Shown: positions 53,308 through 63,835, counted from the stretch's first letter. The stretch: 64,000 nucleotides of DNA from [Mycobacterium] vasticus (GCF_020181595.1 NZ_CP084028.1:2453951-2517950); one strand, 5' to 3'. The notes: a model not told the origin generated them from the letters alone. A program made the numbers and translations.

Positions 53308-54981
53308 ATGACACGTCAAAGCGTGGCGAGGGCTCACCAGAAGATTCAAGAGCTGTCCTGGGATCCCCTGTATCACGAGCCGGTGTCGCAGTACGGGACC
53401 GATTACAAATTCCACAAGGCAAACAAGAAAGATCCGCTCAAGCAGGTGCTCCGGTCCTACTTCCCGATGCAGGAGGAAAAGGACCACCGAGTGTACGGAG
53501 CCGCCGACGGAGCCATCCGCGGCAACATGTTCCGGCAGGTGCAGGAACGCTGGATGGAGTGGCAGAAGCTCTTCCTGTCGATCATCCCGTTGCCGGAGAT
53601 CTCGGCCGCTCGGGCCATGCCCCTTCTGGTGGACACGGTTCCGAACCCCGAACTGCACAACACCCTGGCGATTCAGATGATCGACGAGGTACGCCACTCG
53701 ACGATTCAACAGAATCTCAAGCGCATCTACATGAACAACTACATAGACCCCGCCGGCTTCAATTCCAGCCTCCGGTGCTTCCAGAACAACTACGCGGGCA
53801 CGATCGGACGCCAGTTCGCGGAGGGATTCATCACGGGTGACGCGATCACCGCGGCGAACATCTATCTGCAACTCGTCGCCGAAACCGCGTTCACCAACGT
53901 CTTGTTCGTCGCAATGCCCGGCGAGGCCGCGGCCAACGGCGACTACCTGCTTCCCACAGTGTTCCACTCGGTGCAGTCGGACGAATCACGCCACATCAGC
54001 AATGGCTATGCCACCTTGCTGATGGCACTGTCCGACGAGGACAACCGGGAGCTGCTGGAGCGCGACCTTCGCTACGCGTGGTGGAACAACCACTGCGTCG
54101 TCGACGCGGCGATCGGCACCTTCATCGAGTACGGCACGAAAGACCGGCGCAAGGACCGGGAAAGCTACGCCGAGATGTGGCGCCGGTGGATCTACGACGA
54201 CTACTACCGCAGCTACCTCGTTCCGCTCGAGAAGTACGGGCTGAAGATTCCGCACGATGTGGTCGAGGAGTCCTGGAACCGCATCTGGAACAAGGGCTAC
54301 ATCCACGAGACCGCGCAGTTCTTCGCGACCGGCTGGATGTGGAACTACTGGCGCATCGACCCGATGACCGACAAGGACTTCGAGTGGTTCGAGTACAAGT
54401 ACCCGGGCTGGTACGACAAGTACGGCGCCTGGTGGGAGAACTACGCACGGCTGTCGAAGCCGCACGGTAACCTGCCGATCGCCTACGAGCCGGTGAACTA
54501 CTACTACCCGCACCGCTGCTGGACCTGCATGGTCCCGTGCATGATCCGCGAGGACATGGTCTGCGAGAAGGTCGACGGGCAGTGGCGCACCTACTGCTCG
54601 GAGACCTGCCACTGGACGGACGCGGTCGCCTTCCGGCCCACCTACAACGGACGCCCGACCCCCAACATGGGTCAGCTGACGGGCACCCGCGAGTGGGAGA
54701 CCCTGTACCACGGCTGGAACAACGCAGACCTGATGGAAGACGCCGGATATGTGCGTGCGGACGGCAAAACCTGTACCGCACAGCCTCATCTGAGTCTCGA
54801 CCCGAAGGACATGTGGACGCTCGACGACATCCGTAAAGCCCCACCCGCTGCGAGCCCCAACGTCGCGATCAACGAGATGACCGACGCAGAACGCGATCTG
54901 TGGGCCAAGGACTACCGACTCGGCGGCCCCGGCGGGCGCTACGCAGAGCCGGCAGTACCGGGCGCAAAGCGCACCGCGTAG
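53308..54981 (+). CDS. mimA: Soluble diiron propane/acetone monooxygenase hydroxylase large subunit
   Basis: The catalytic alpha subunit of a group-V bacterial multicomponent monooxygenase. MimABCD of M. smegmatis and M. goodii oxidises propane to 2-propanol, acetone to acetol and phenol to hydroquinone. The six diiron ligands can be placed: Glu97, Glu127 and His130 (DEVRH), Glu192, Glu226 and His229 (DESRH). Their spacing (30, 3, 65, 34, 3) equals that of methane monooxygenase. The 557-residue product begins at an ATG preceded by AAAAGGAGAGG; the frame's upstream extension is rejected. A MimR-type palindrome lies 94 nt upstream and a strong hairpin separates it from mimB. Confidence 0.96.
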   Translation: MTRQSVARAHQKIQELSWDPLYHEPVSQYGTDYKFHKANKKDPLKQVLRSYFPMQEEKDHRVYGAADGAIRGNMFRQVQERWMEWQKLFLSIIPLPEISAARAMPLLVDTVPNPELHNTLAIQMIDEVRHSTIQQNLKRIYMNNYIDPAGFNSSLRCFQNNYAGTIGRQFAEGFITGDAITAANIYLQLVAETAFTNVLFVAMPGEAAANGDYLLPTVFHSVQSDESRHISNGYATLLMALSDEDNRELLERDLRYAWWNNHCVVDAAIGTFIEYGTKDRRKDRESYAEMWRRWIYDDYYRSYLVPLEKYGLKIPHDVVEESWNRIWNKGYIHETAQFFATGWMWNYWRIDPMTDKDFEWFEYKYPGWYDKYGAWWENYARLSKPHGNLPIAYEPVNYYYPHRCWTCMVPCMIREDMVCEKVDGQWRTYCSETCHWTDAVAFRPTYNGRPTPNMGQLTGTREWETLYHGWNNADLMEDAGYVRADGKTCTAQPHLSLDPKDMWTLDDIRKAPPAASPNVAINEMTDAERDLWAKDYRLGGPGGRYAEPAVPGAKRTA

Positions 54982-54993
54982 CGGGTCCACGAC

Positions 54994-55038
54994 GGGGAGG
55001 GATGTGTCGGCCACAGCGCAGACCGAACATCCCTCCCC
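54994..55038 (+). terminator. Perfect hairpin between mimA and mimB
   Basis: A 12-bp perfect stem (GGGGAGGGATGT with ACATCCCTCCCC) around a 21-nt loop, in the 89-nt gap after mimA. No U-tract. It may stabilise the mimA 3' end or partially attenuate transcription into mimB, allowing more hydroxylase than reductase. Confidence 0.7.
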
Positions 55039-55070
55039 CCTGGGGCAGTAAACATCAAAAGGAGAACATA

Positions 55071-56126
55071 ATGGGCGACCAGCACCTTGTGCGCTTTGAA
55101 CCGGTGGATCTCGAGATCGAAGTCCCGGAGAGCAAGACAATTCTGCAGGCCGCATTCGATCAGGGCATCATGTTGATGCACGGCTGCAAGGAGGGCCAAT
55201 GCGCCGCCTGCAAGTCCTACCTTCTCGAAGGCGAGCCCGACGAGGTCGAGCACGACCGGTATTCGACATTCGCGCTGCCCGATTTCGAACGCGACGAAGG
55301 CTACATCCTGCTGTGTCGCGCACACGCCTATGAAGACCTGACCATTGAGCTGCTCAACTACGACGAGGAGGTCATCAAGTCCGGGATACCCATCCAAGAC
55401 GCGACCGTCGAGGTCGTATCGAAAGAGAAGGTCACCCGCGATCTCTGCAATCTTGTGCTGCGACTTGTCGACCCGCCGGCACTGAGGTTCTTCCCAGGAC
55501 AGTACGTGGATTTCAAGATTCCGGGCACTGACACGTTCCGGTCGTTCTCGATGGCCAACACCCCCGCGGGCGAGAGCGGCCTGCTCGAGTTCGTGATCAA
55601 GATCTACCCGGACGGTTACTTCTCGCAGATCCTCGAGAACCAGGTGGCGGTGGGCGACCGCCTGGAGATCAACGGCCCCTACGGCATGTTCACCCTGCGG
55701 GACAATCCCGGCGCCGACCTTCTGTTCCTCGGCGGTGGCGCCGGCATGGCTCCGATGCTCTCGTTGCTTCGCTCGATGACTGAAAACGACATCAAACGTC
55801 CGGTCCGCTTCTATTACGGTGCACGCACCAAGGATGACCTGTGCTTCGAGGACGAGTTGCACGAATTCGAATCGACTCTGGCGGACTTTCGCTACATTCC
55901 CGCACTCTCCGACGCGGGAGACGACAGCGACTGGGATGGCGCGACGGGCATGATCACCGACGTCCTCCGTCGCGACGAGACGAGTCTCGACGGCACCGAC
56001 GTCTACATCTGCGGCCCACCACCGATGGTGGAGGCAGCGCTCGAGATCCTGCCCTCACTCGGGGCCAATGAGAAACGAATTTTCTTCGACAAATTCACCA
56101 CCACAGGTGAATCCGAAAGCTCCTAA
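55071..56126 (+). CDS. mimB: Monooxygenase NADH reductase component
   Basis: The electron-transfer component of the diiron monooxygenase, passing electrons from NADH through FAD and a [2Fe-2S] cluster. The N-terminal ferredoxin domain has Cys39, Cys44, Cys47 (CKEGQCAAC) and Cys82 (LLCRAH). The FAD domain has RSFSMA at residues 157-162, and the NAD domain has FLGGGAGMAPMLSLLR and YICGPPPMVEAAL. 351 residues, as in MmoC/PrmB proteins. ATG at 55071 follows AAAAGGAGAAC; the open frame upstream is discarded. Confidence 0.95.
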   Translation: MGDQHLVRFEPVDLEIEVPESKTILQAAFDQGIMLMHGCKEGQCAACKSYLLEGEPDEVEHDRYSTFALPDFERDEGYILLCRAHAYEDLTIELLNYDEEVIKSGIPIQDATVEVVSKEKVTRDLCNLVLRLVDPPALRFFPGQYVDFKIPGTDTFRSFSMANTPAGESGLLEFVIKIYPDGYFSQILENQVAVGDRLEINGPYGMFTLRDNPGADLLFLGGGAGMAPMLSLLRSMTENDIKRPVRFYYGARTKDDLCFEDELHEFESTLADFRYIPALSDAGDDSDWDGATGMITDVLRRDETSLDGTDVYICGPPPMVEAALEILPSLGANEKRIFFDKFTTTGESESS

Positions 56127-56153
56127 TATTCACCACCAACCAAGGAGAAATTG

Positions 56154-57323
56154 ATGACCGTCACGTCCGAACGCAGCGTGCCTCGACTCGAATTCACCGA
56201 TGCCGAGGCCGGCGCGAAGGAGTTTCCCGACTCCGATTCGCGGAGATACAACTATTTTGAACCCAGTAAACGCAAGCAGTCGCACTACGAAGACGTGACC
56301 GTCGACGTGCAGCCCGACCCCCGACGCTGGCTGGCGCAGGGCTGGCTCTACTCGTTCGCCGATGGCAAGGGCGGTTACCCACTCGACTGGACAGCGCTGA
56401 AGGCCTGGGGCTCCGACCGTGCCGTACCGGTACGCAGCCCCGGCTCGGGTGGGCGGGGCTACAGTTGGCCGGCGCACGGCTGGCACGAGTTTCGGGACCC
56501 GAATGAGGGCTGGGAGCTCACCATGTACCGGTACAACGCCAGCGTGGTACGCCAGCTGACCCAGAACATCGACGCCGCGCGCCACACCAACGCATTCGCG
56601 CAGTGGCGCACCAACTGGATCGACTTCGTCGCCCGCCACGTGGGCGCATGGATGCATGTCGATCACGGGCTGGGCATGCACGTCTTCGTCCAGAACAACC
56701 GGCGCGGGCCGACGAACATGCACAACACCGCGTTCGCCATCAACGGCATGCACCGGCTGCGCATGGCACAGGAATTGGCGCTGTACAACATGACACTCGC
56801 CGACGAGCTCGACGGCTTCGACGAGACGGCACACCTGTCCGCGTGGAACACCGACAGTGCCTGGCAGGGCGTGCGTGAGACCACCGAGATGTTGACGGCC
56901 ACCAACGACTGGGCCGAGGCGATCTTTGCCACCAACATCGTTTTCGAGCCACTGGTCGGTGAGCTGTTCCGGAGTCACCTGGTTCAGCAGGCCGCGCCCG
57001 GCAACGGCGATTTCATCACCCCGACCCTGATGGGCGCCGAGGAGTACGACTTCGCCGAGCGAGACCTGCAGTACACGACTCACCTGTTCCAGTTGCTGGT
57101 CGACGACAAGGAATTCGCGGCCCACAACAAGGAAACGATGGAGACCTGGCTGTCCACCTGGGTACCGCGCTGCCTGTCTGCTGCACGCGTCCTCCAGCCG
57201 TTGTGGTCTCAGCCCGACGTGAAGCCGGCACGGTTCGAAGAGTGCCTGGACCGCGTCAAGAACAGGTTCAGCGAACTCGTCACCGGACTTCACCTCGACG
57301 TCCCCAAGGAACTCGCACAGTGA
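56154..57323 (+). CDS. mimC: Monooxygenase hydroxylase small (beta) subunit
   Basis: The 389-residue beta subunit of the diiron hydroxylase. It has the ferritin-like fold of the alpha subunit but lacks the iron ligands, and supports the alpha2beta2 dimer. Typical sequence: RRYNYFEPSKRKQSHYEDVTVDVQ near the N-terminus, WLYSFADGKGGYPLDWTALKAWG, and later AINGMHRLRMAQELALYNMTLADE. The ATG at 56154 follows AAGGAGAAATTG; a TTG codon directly before it explains a 1-codon longer frame. It is spaced 27 nt after mimB and 51 nt before mimD. Confidence 0.94.
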   Translation: MTVTSERSVPRLEFTDAEAGAKEFPDSDSRRYNYFEPSKRKQSHYEDVTVDVQPDPRRWLAQGWLYSFADGKGGYPLDWTALKAWGSDRAVPVRSPGSGGRGYSWPAHGWHEFRDPNEGWELTMYRYNASVVRQLTQNIDAARHTNAFAQWRTNWIDFVARHVGAWMHVDHGLGMHVFVQNNRRGPTNMHNTAFAINGMHRLRMAQELALYNMTLADELDGFDETAHLSAWNTDSAWQGVRETTEMLTATNDWAEAIFATNIVFEPLVGELFRSHLVQQAAPGNGDFITPTLMGAEEYDFAERDLQYTTHLFQLLVDDKEFAAHNKETMETWLSTWVPRCLSAARVLQPLWSQPDVKPARFEECLDRVKNRFSELVTGLHLDVPKELAQ

Positions 57324-57374
57324 ACACCAACCACTCGGCCGGACAGGCCGCCTAACCCTGAGGAGTTTTCTGTA

Positions 57375-57776
57375 ATGAGCACGACGACAACGTCTTCCGA
57401 GAACCCCCTGAAGAAGAAGGTGCCTACGTCGTACAAGGTCGACAGCACGCCGTCGAACATGTGCGGATTCACGCTGATGAACAACCAGGTCGGCGAGGTC
57501 ATGGCGGGCGTCATGAGAGGCAAGGACAACGTCAGTGTCACCTCGCCGCTGCCCTCGTTGATCCGCGTCGACGGCAACGACCGGATCGAGGTTCTCTACG
57601 CCGAGATGGATGAGGCGGCCGGTGAGGAGAGCGGCTGGTTCGACCAGGCGGAGTTCGAGGCGAACATGTCCACCCACTATGGGCGGATGGTCTTCCTCGA
57701 CGATCGCGCGATCGTCTTTGCCAACCCCGAGGACGCAGCCGAGTATCTCGACTTCGACCTCATCGCCCGCGACTAG
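57375..57776 (+). CDS. mimD: Monooxygenase coupling (effector) protein
   Basis: The small cofactor-free component that binds the hydroxylase and tunes oxygen activation and electron transfer, comparable to MmoB. The 133-residue protein shows the family core SNMCGFTLMNNQVGEVMAGVM, with CGFTLMNNQVG typical of propane monooxygenase couplers, and the acidic C-terminus FEANMSTHYGRMVFLDD. ATG at 57375 with GAGGAG about 8 nt upstream. It ends the mimABCD group; an 11-bp hairpin follows before the chaperonin gene. Confidence 0.93.
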   Translation: MSTTTTSSENPLKKKVPTSYKVDSTPSNMCGFTLMNNQVGEVMAGVMRGKDNVSVTSPLPSLIRVDGNDRIEVLYAEMDEAAGEESGWFDQAEFEANMSTHYGRMVFLDDRAIVFANPEDAAEYLDFDLIARD

Positions 57777-57787
57777 GGCGTCGTTGT

Positions 57788-57817
57788 GGGTGGGCCGGTC
57801 GGACCGCCGGCCCACCC
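57788..57817 (+). terminator. Perfect hairpin between mimD and groEL
   Basis: An 11-bp perfect stem (GGGTGGGCCGG with CCGGCCCACCC) around an 8-nt loop, in the 107-nt gap. No U-tract. Likely partial terminator or mRNA end-stabiliser of the mimABCD message. Confidence 0.7.
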
Positions 57818-57844
57818 GCAACCCACCTCAGTACCACCAACTGA

Positions 57845-59572
<1,728 letters not shown>

Positions 59573-59596
59573 TCGGTTCGGCAGCTTCTCAAGACA

Positions 59597-59648
59597 ACGT
59601 CCCGGTCCGGCAGCCACACCGCCCCCAGCTATCGCCGGACCGGGACGT
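59597..59648 (+). terminator. Strong hairpin after groEL/mimG
   Basis: A perfect 15-bp stem (ACGTCCCGGTCCGGC with GCCGGACCGGGACGT) and a 22-nt loop, starting 24 nt after the stop codon. Without a U-tract, but the most stable hairpin of the island, probably ending the mimABCDG transcript. Confidence 0.8.
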
Positions 59649-59769
59649 CAGCATCAGCGCTGTACCGCCGCAGTTCTCCGCGCGCCTCGCCCGCATTCAA
59701 CATGCGTGAAATACCATTCTCCACAACACATTTCGGACCCACCATTGGCAATGGCAGAGGTCCTGAACA

Positions 59770-59784
59770 ATCTCACAGTGAGAC
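59770..59784. promoter_or_regulatory. MimR-type palindrome, site 3 (MIP18 gene)
   Basis: ATCTCA-CAG-TGAGAC, one mismatch from perfect symmetry, 284 nt before the MIP18 ATG. A possible -10 box (TATATG, 59833) lies about 50 nt downstream, so the transcript would have a long leader. Confidence 0.7.
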
Positions 59785-59808
59785 GCCCCACCGATAGCGC
59801 CCCGGTTA

Positions 59809-59823
59809 CTGTCAACGTGACAG
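59809..59823. promoter_or_regulatory. Second 6-3-6 palindrome upstream of the MIP18 gene
   Basis: CTGTCA-ACG-TGACAG, perfect, with the same geometry as the MimR-type sites but a different half-site. It overlaps where a -35 would be for the TATATG box. It may bind another regulator or be a divergent MimR site. Confidence 0.4.
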
Positions 59824-60068
59824 GCAAGGCGGTATATGACACTCCAATCGGGGTCGTCACGCGGACCCACCCCCCTTCCGGGTGGAGGAGAGACCTCACC
59901 TGTCCAGGAGCACACCTCCGGTTAGTTGATTGGACGGCCCGTTTGAGTCGGGCGTGTGCACGAGTTCGCCAACAGGGCACACAGATCAGGGTGGTCCGAG
60001 GGGTGGCGCGGCCTCCTCGGACCACCCCTACCAACTCAACGTCGCGTGATCCGCGCAAAGGGAACGGG

Positions 60069-60620
60069 ATGGAAGTGGACGATATGAACGAACCCACTAT
60101 GCCGCTGGAGGCGCAGATCATGGCGGTCCTGTCGACCGTCGCAAACCCCGAATCGGATCAGACCATCACCGAGCTGGGTTACGTACGAACAGTAACCATC
60201 GACGACAAAGGTGTCACCATCAACCTGCAGGTGCCACCGGTATCCACTTCACAGAGCCACGCCTATCTGAGTGCATTCGAGATCCAGAATGCGCTTCGGG
60301 AGGTAGGCGGTATCGGCGCGATCGAGGTCCTCCTGGACGATCATGCCGACAGTGACACGACCAACGCCGGCCCTGCCTTCCTGCGCAAGGCGCACCAGGC
60401 AGCGCTGGAAAGGTGTGTGTCGGCGCTCGCAGCGCGGGACTCACTGACCCCCTCCGCAATTCAGCGCCTCATCCTGCGCGATCTGCCTGACGGTCGCGAC
60501 AAGACCAGACTGCTCCACTGCCGTTACGCCCTCGGATTGAGCATGTGCCTGAACAGCAAGGTCTTCGTCGATGACGAAGGTCGGCCATTGCCGGTGGACG
60601 AGCTCCCGCTGCGCGCGTGA
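60069..60620 (+). CDS. MIP18/DUF59-family protein with C-terminal extension
   Basis: A 183-residue protein. Residues about 12-95 match the MIP18/PaaD/SufT fold (AQIMAVLSTVANPESDQTI, then ITELGYVRTVTIDDKGVTINLQ), used in Fe-S or iron-cofactor maturation. The cysteine normally found after the third strand is not present; that position reads PPVSTSQSHAY. A C-terminal extension carries HQAALERCVSALAAR and LLHCRYALGLSMCLNSKVF, with three cysteines. MIP18-like genes often accompany propane monooxygenase clusters, so a role in loading iron into MimA is likely. ATG at 60069 follows AAGGGAACGGG; an internal ATG at 60084 is possible. Confidence 0.8.
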   Translation: MEVDDMNEPTMPLEAQIMAVLSTVANPESDQTITELGYVRTVTIDDKGVTINLQVPPVSTSQSHAYLSAFEIQNALREVGGIGAIEVLLDDHADSDTTNAGPAFLRKAHQAALERCVSALAARDSLTPSAIQRLILRDLPDGRDKTRLLHCRYALGLSMCLNSKVFVDDEGRPLPVDELPLRA

Positions 60621-60677
60621 CCGCGCGCTGATCATCAGCGGCCTCAATCGGTTTCAACGTCATGTAGGCCTACGGGG

Positions 60678-60728
60678 TCGCCGTGGCCGGCCCAGCGGAC
60701 GCCTGTCCCGTCGGGCCGACCACGGCGA
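60678..60728. terminator. Inverted repeat between MIP18 and alcohol dehydrogenase genes
   Basis: Arms of 16 nt (60678-60693 and 60713-60728) pair at 15 positions around a 19-nt loop, between two convergent genes. Symmetry and position fit a bidirectional terminator. Confidence 0.7.
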
Positions 60729-60737
60729 TGAGGGCCA

Positions 60738-61763
60738 TCACGGGATGAGGATGGCCCTGCCCCTCACCAGCCCGGCGTCGAGATCGTCTAGCGCGCGCTG
60801 GAATTCATCGAGCGGGTACTCGGTCGTATGCAGCACCACCTTGCGCTGAGCCGCCAGCACCATCAGCTCCTGCAGATCGTTGTAGGACCCGACGAGGTTC
60901 CCGATGAAGTTGATCTCTTTTGAGATGACCTCGATCGTGGGGACGTCGATGTTCTCCCCGTAGCCGACCACGAAGTAGTTGCCCGCCCGCCGCAACATGG
61001 CGATACCCTCGCGGGTCGCGCCACCCTCGCCGACGAAGTCGAGCACCGCCTCTGCTCCACGCCCAGCGGTCAGATCGAGCACTCGCTGCACATGACTGCC
61101 GTCGGCCACGATCCCCTCGTCCGCGCCTACGGCCACGGCCAGTTCCACCGCCGAGGGGTTCCGGTCCACCACGACGACGGTGACGCCTGAAATCGCCTTG
61201 AGGACTTGGATTCCGATGTGCCCCAACCCGCCGGCGCCGACAACGACGCAGACATCGCCGGGGCGAGTCAGCCGTGCCACCTTGGCGGCGGCGTGGTAGG
61301 CCGTCAATCCGGCATCGGCTAGTGCGGCAACATCGGCCGGCTCCAAGCTGTCGTCGAGTTTCACGACGCTGCGAGCACTGGTGCGGAGGAATTCGGCGTA
61401 GCCACCGTGGGTGTCGACGCCCGGGAACTGACTGCCCTCACAGTGCACGTCATCACCGAATCGGCACGCCTGGCACAGCCCGCAGGTCACCAGCGGATGC
61501 AGAATCACCTTGTCCCCCACCGCGACATTGGTGACCGCGTCACCGACGGCGTGGACCCATCCGGCATTCTCGTGGCCGATCGTATACGGCAGCCCGACTC
61601 CGGTGATCTCGGCCCACTGGCCTTCCAGGATGTGCAGGTCCGTGCGACACACCCCGGCGGCACCGATACGAACGATGACGTCCAGCGGTCCTTCGATCGC
61701 GGGATCCGGTACCTCAACAAGTTGAGGCTTGGTGTGATAGCCGACGACCTGGACTGCCTTCAT
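60738..61763 (-). CDS. Zinc-dependent NAD alcohol dehydrogenase
   Basis: A 341-residue medium-chain dehydrogenase, probably oxidising 2-propanol (the monooxygenase product) to acetone. The catalytic zinc site is seen in GVCRTDLHILEGQW and GHENAGWV, the structural zinc cysteines in CGLCQACRFGDDVHC, and the NAD motif in VVGAGGLGHIGIQVLK with the Asp of VVVDRNP favouring NAD. ATG at 61763 follows GAGGAG; the longer frame upstream is rejected. MimR-type palindrome 4 ends 103 nt upstream. A similar alcohol dehydrogenase belongs to the mim operon in M. smegmatis, although here it lies on the opposite strand. Confidence 0.93.
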   Translation of the reverse strand: MKAVQVVGYHTKPQLVEVPDPAIEGPLDVIVRIGAAGVCRTDLHILEGQWAEITGVGLPYTIGHENAGWVHAVGDAVTNVAVGDKVILHPLVTCGLCQACRFGDDVHCEGSQFPGVDTHGGYAEFLRTSARSVVKLDDSLEPADVAALADAGLTAYHAAAKVARLTRPGDVCVVVGAGGLGHIGIQVLKAISGVTVVVVDRNPSAVELAVAVGADEGIVADGSHVQRVLDLTAGRGAEAVLDFVGEGGATREGIAMLRRAGNYFVVGYGENIDVPTIEVISKEINFIGNLVGSYNDLQELMVLAAQRKVVLHTTEYPLDEFQRALDDLDAGLVRGRAILIP

Positions 61764-61866
61764 TGCGAACTCCTCGCCATGGTTCCGGTGAATTGCCTTG
61801 CCGGCGCACGCCGTCACCGCCGAGGCACCGTCATCGCCATTGAACCGCGGCGTGGCCCGCAGATGC

Positions 61867-61881
61867 GTCTCAGTCTGAGAC
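61867..61881. promoter_or_regulatory. MimR-type palindrome, site 4 (alcohol dehydrogenase)
   Basis: GTCTCA-GTC-TGAGAC, perfect, begins 103 nt before the alcohol dehydrogenase ATG (minus strand) and lies 17 nt after the mimR stop codon. Confidence 0.78.
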
Positions 61882-61898
61882 CCCACAGCCAGCCCGCA

Positions 61899-63659
61899 TC
61901 ATGCGATACCGAACTGGTTTATCTTGCGGTAGATCGTCGCGCGCGACATTCCCAGCGCCAGAGCCGCCGCAGCCTTGTCGCCACCGGCTTCAAGCAGGCT
62001 GCGCACGATCGCGTCGCGTTCCAGCGCCTCGAGAGCGGTGAGCCGGTGCCGCGCCAGCGAACGGCATTCGGCGGGTAGCTTGTCCACACCGATGACACCG
62101 GAACGTTGCACAGCAACGGTTTCGGCCAGCACCCTGCGTAGTTGGGCGACATTGCCCGGCCACGCCAGTTTCGCCAACTGCCGCATCGCATCCGGGGCCA
62201 GTCGTACGTCGGCTCCACGGGTGAGTTCACGCAGCAGCATCGGCACCAATTCCTCGACGTCGTCGATACGGTGTCGAAGCGGTGGGACAACAGCGGTATG
62301 GGTGAAGTGCGGCACGATGAGCATGTGCACCAGCGGCGAGCGCACCGCGACGTCAGTCGTCACCGCGATCCAGCCGTGCCCGGCATGTGCCTGCAGAATG
62401 GCCGCCAACTGTTCGACGGCGACCTCCGGCAGATCGTCGACGTTGGCGAGTACCAGCGAGAAGTCGTCGTCGACGGTTTGGACCTCGACTTCAGCGATGA
62501 AATCATCTGCGCTGCTGAAGTTTTCCACCCGGATAAGGCGGACGGAGCGCTGCGGCGTGACGAACTGGGCGACCGCCTGACCGAGCTTCGCACGACCTGA
62601 CCCGCGTTCTCCTTCGATGACCACCCAATTGCGGTCGCGGCAACACTGTTCCACCAGCTGCCCGCAACGGCGCCACGAACTGCTGCGGCCTGCCAACCCG
62701 GGTATGTGACGGGACTGGCCGGCGGTGACGCTGCGCTCAGCCGTCGACTGAATCTGTATTTGAAGCACGGCACTGCCTGTCGAGGTTCGCTCTACGGCGG
62801 AGATTCGTGCAACGTTCCCGCTCGGCAGGGCGGCCACTGCGGTTGTGGCGTCAGCCGCCTGGATCATCTCGGTGGCATTACCGAGCAACGCGATCTGATC
62901 GGCCGGATCCAGAGCCTGCCGGAGATACTGATTCATCAGCACGATGTCCCCGCCGACTGCCAGCACATGGCCGGGATGCCTGCGGGACTGCTGACGGTAA
63001 GCCGACAGCAGTGCGACCTCGTCCTCGGTCTTGAGGGCGCTGAGATGACTTTCGATCTGGTTGCCGACGTTCTTGGCCAAGGTGAACTGCATGGGGTCCG
63101 ATTCGCCGACCCAGCAGGTCAGGTTGACGACACCGAGGACCCGGCCGGTGATGGGGTCGCGGATCGGCGTGCCCGCGCAGGCCAGGCCCGTCAGTGCGCC
63201 GACGTAGTGTTCACTTCCCCGGATGAAAGTAGGCCTACCGCATTCCAGGCTGGTGCCGATTCCATTGGTACCGGTGAACTCCTCGGCGTAGGAGTAGCCG
63301 CGAGCCAGTTGAACCTCGTCCAGCGTCTTGAGAATGGCCGCGTCCGTGACCATCCGGTCAAGTACCAATCCGTCCGCCGATGTCAGGACGATGCCGACCG
63401 CGTGCAGCGCCATGTCGTCGGTGAGTCGGCGAAGTACGGGAAACGCTGCGCGCACAAGTGGTGATTCAGCGTTAACATCGCGCTGCCGTTGCTCATTCAG
63501 CCGATCGGGTCCTACGCGCCGCTCCTTGGCCCGGCGCCACGAGTTCATCACGTAGGGCTCGATCAGACCCGACTCGATGATGCCGGTGGTCAGAAACTGG
63601 TCCCTCGCAAGCTCTTTCGCAGCCCGCTCCTCGGCCATTGCCACTGCCGCCTTGAACAT
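61899..63659 (-). CDS. mimR: AcoR-type transcriptional activator MimR
   Basis: A 586-residue activator with the AcoR layout: N-terminal GAF sensor (about residues 85-190, DMALHAVGIVLTSADGLVLDRM, GTNGIGTSLECGRPTFI), degenerate AAA+ domain (about 325-515) and C-terminal Fis-type helix-turn-helix (AAAALALGMSRATIYRKINQ). The Walker A reads GERGSGRA (residues 350-357), with Arg where Lys is expected, and the sigma-54-contacting GAFTGA loop is absent. Mycobacteria have no sigma-54, so it must act on a different holoenzyme. Palindrome 5 lies 87 nt upstream, implying autoregulation. Likely inducers are acetone, phenol or propane products, from knowledge of MimR in M. smegmatis. Confidence 0.93.
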   Translation of the reverse strand: MFKAAVAMAEERAAKELARDQFLTTGIIESGLIEPYVMNSWRRAKERRVGPDRLNEQRQRDVNAESPLVRAAFPVLRRLTDDMALHAVGIVLTSADGLVLDRMVTDAAILKTLDEVQLARGYSYAEEFTGTNGIGTSLECGRPTFIRGSEHYVGALTGLACAGTPIRDPITGRVLGVVNLTCWVGESDPMQFTLAKNVGNQIESHLSALKTEDEVALLSAYRQQSRRHPGHVLAVGGDIVLMNQYLRQALDPADQIALLGNATEMIQAADATTAVAALPSGNVARISAVERTSTGSAVLQIQIQSTAERSVTAGQSRHIPGLAGRSSSWRRCGQLVEQCCRDRNWVVIEGERGSGRAKLGQAVAQFVTPQRSVRLIRVENFSSADDFIAEVEVQTVDDDFSLVLANVDDLPEVAVEQLAAILQAHAGHGWIAVTTDVAVRSPLVHMLIVPHFTHTAVVPPLRHRIDDVEELVPMLLRELTRGADVRLAPDAMRQLAKLAWPGNVAQLRRVLAETVAVQRSGVIGVDKLPAECRSLARHRLTALEALERDAIVRSLLEAGGDKAAAALALGMSRATIYRKINQFGIA

Positions 63660-63746
63660 CGCCCCATACCCCTGCCATCACGGAACGCCCTACATCGCGC
63701 AGGTATTTTGACAATTTATTTCGCACACAGCCAGAATGTGACTGTT

Positions 63747-63761
63747 ATCTCAGATTGAGAC
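63747..63761. promoter_or_regulatory. MimR-type palindrome, site 5 (mimR)
   Basis: ATCTCA-GAT-TGAGAC, one mismatch from perfect symmetry, begins 87 nt upstream of the mimR ATG (minus strand). It also lies 74 nt before the PPE gene start on plus. Confidence 0.75.
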
Positions 63762-63835
63762 ACCTCTGCCCCGCATCACAGCGTTGCATCTATCTGCACG
63801 TCGGTCTGGCTCGCTCAGACCCGAGTAGATAGGTG

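Larger units (their letters stand above)
59573..60068. other. Intergenic region groEL to MIP18 gene
   Basis: About 500 nt without a supported gene. It contains a perfect 15-bp hairpin just after groEL, MimR-type palindrome 3, a second 6-3-6 palindrome (59809-59823) and, 9 nt beyond it, a TATATG box that could be the -10 of a promoter for the MIP18 gene. Near 59990-60020 there is a short CCGAGG/CCTCGG inverted repeat. An open frame that runs through on plus joins the MIP18 frame but lacks coding signs. Confidence 0.6.
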
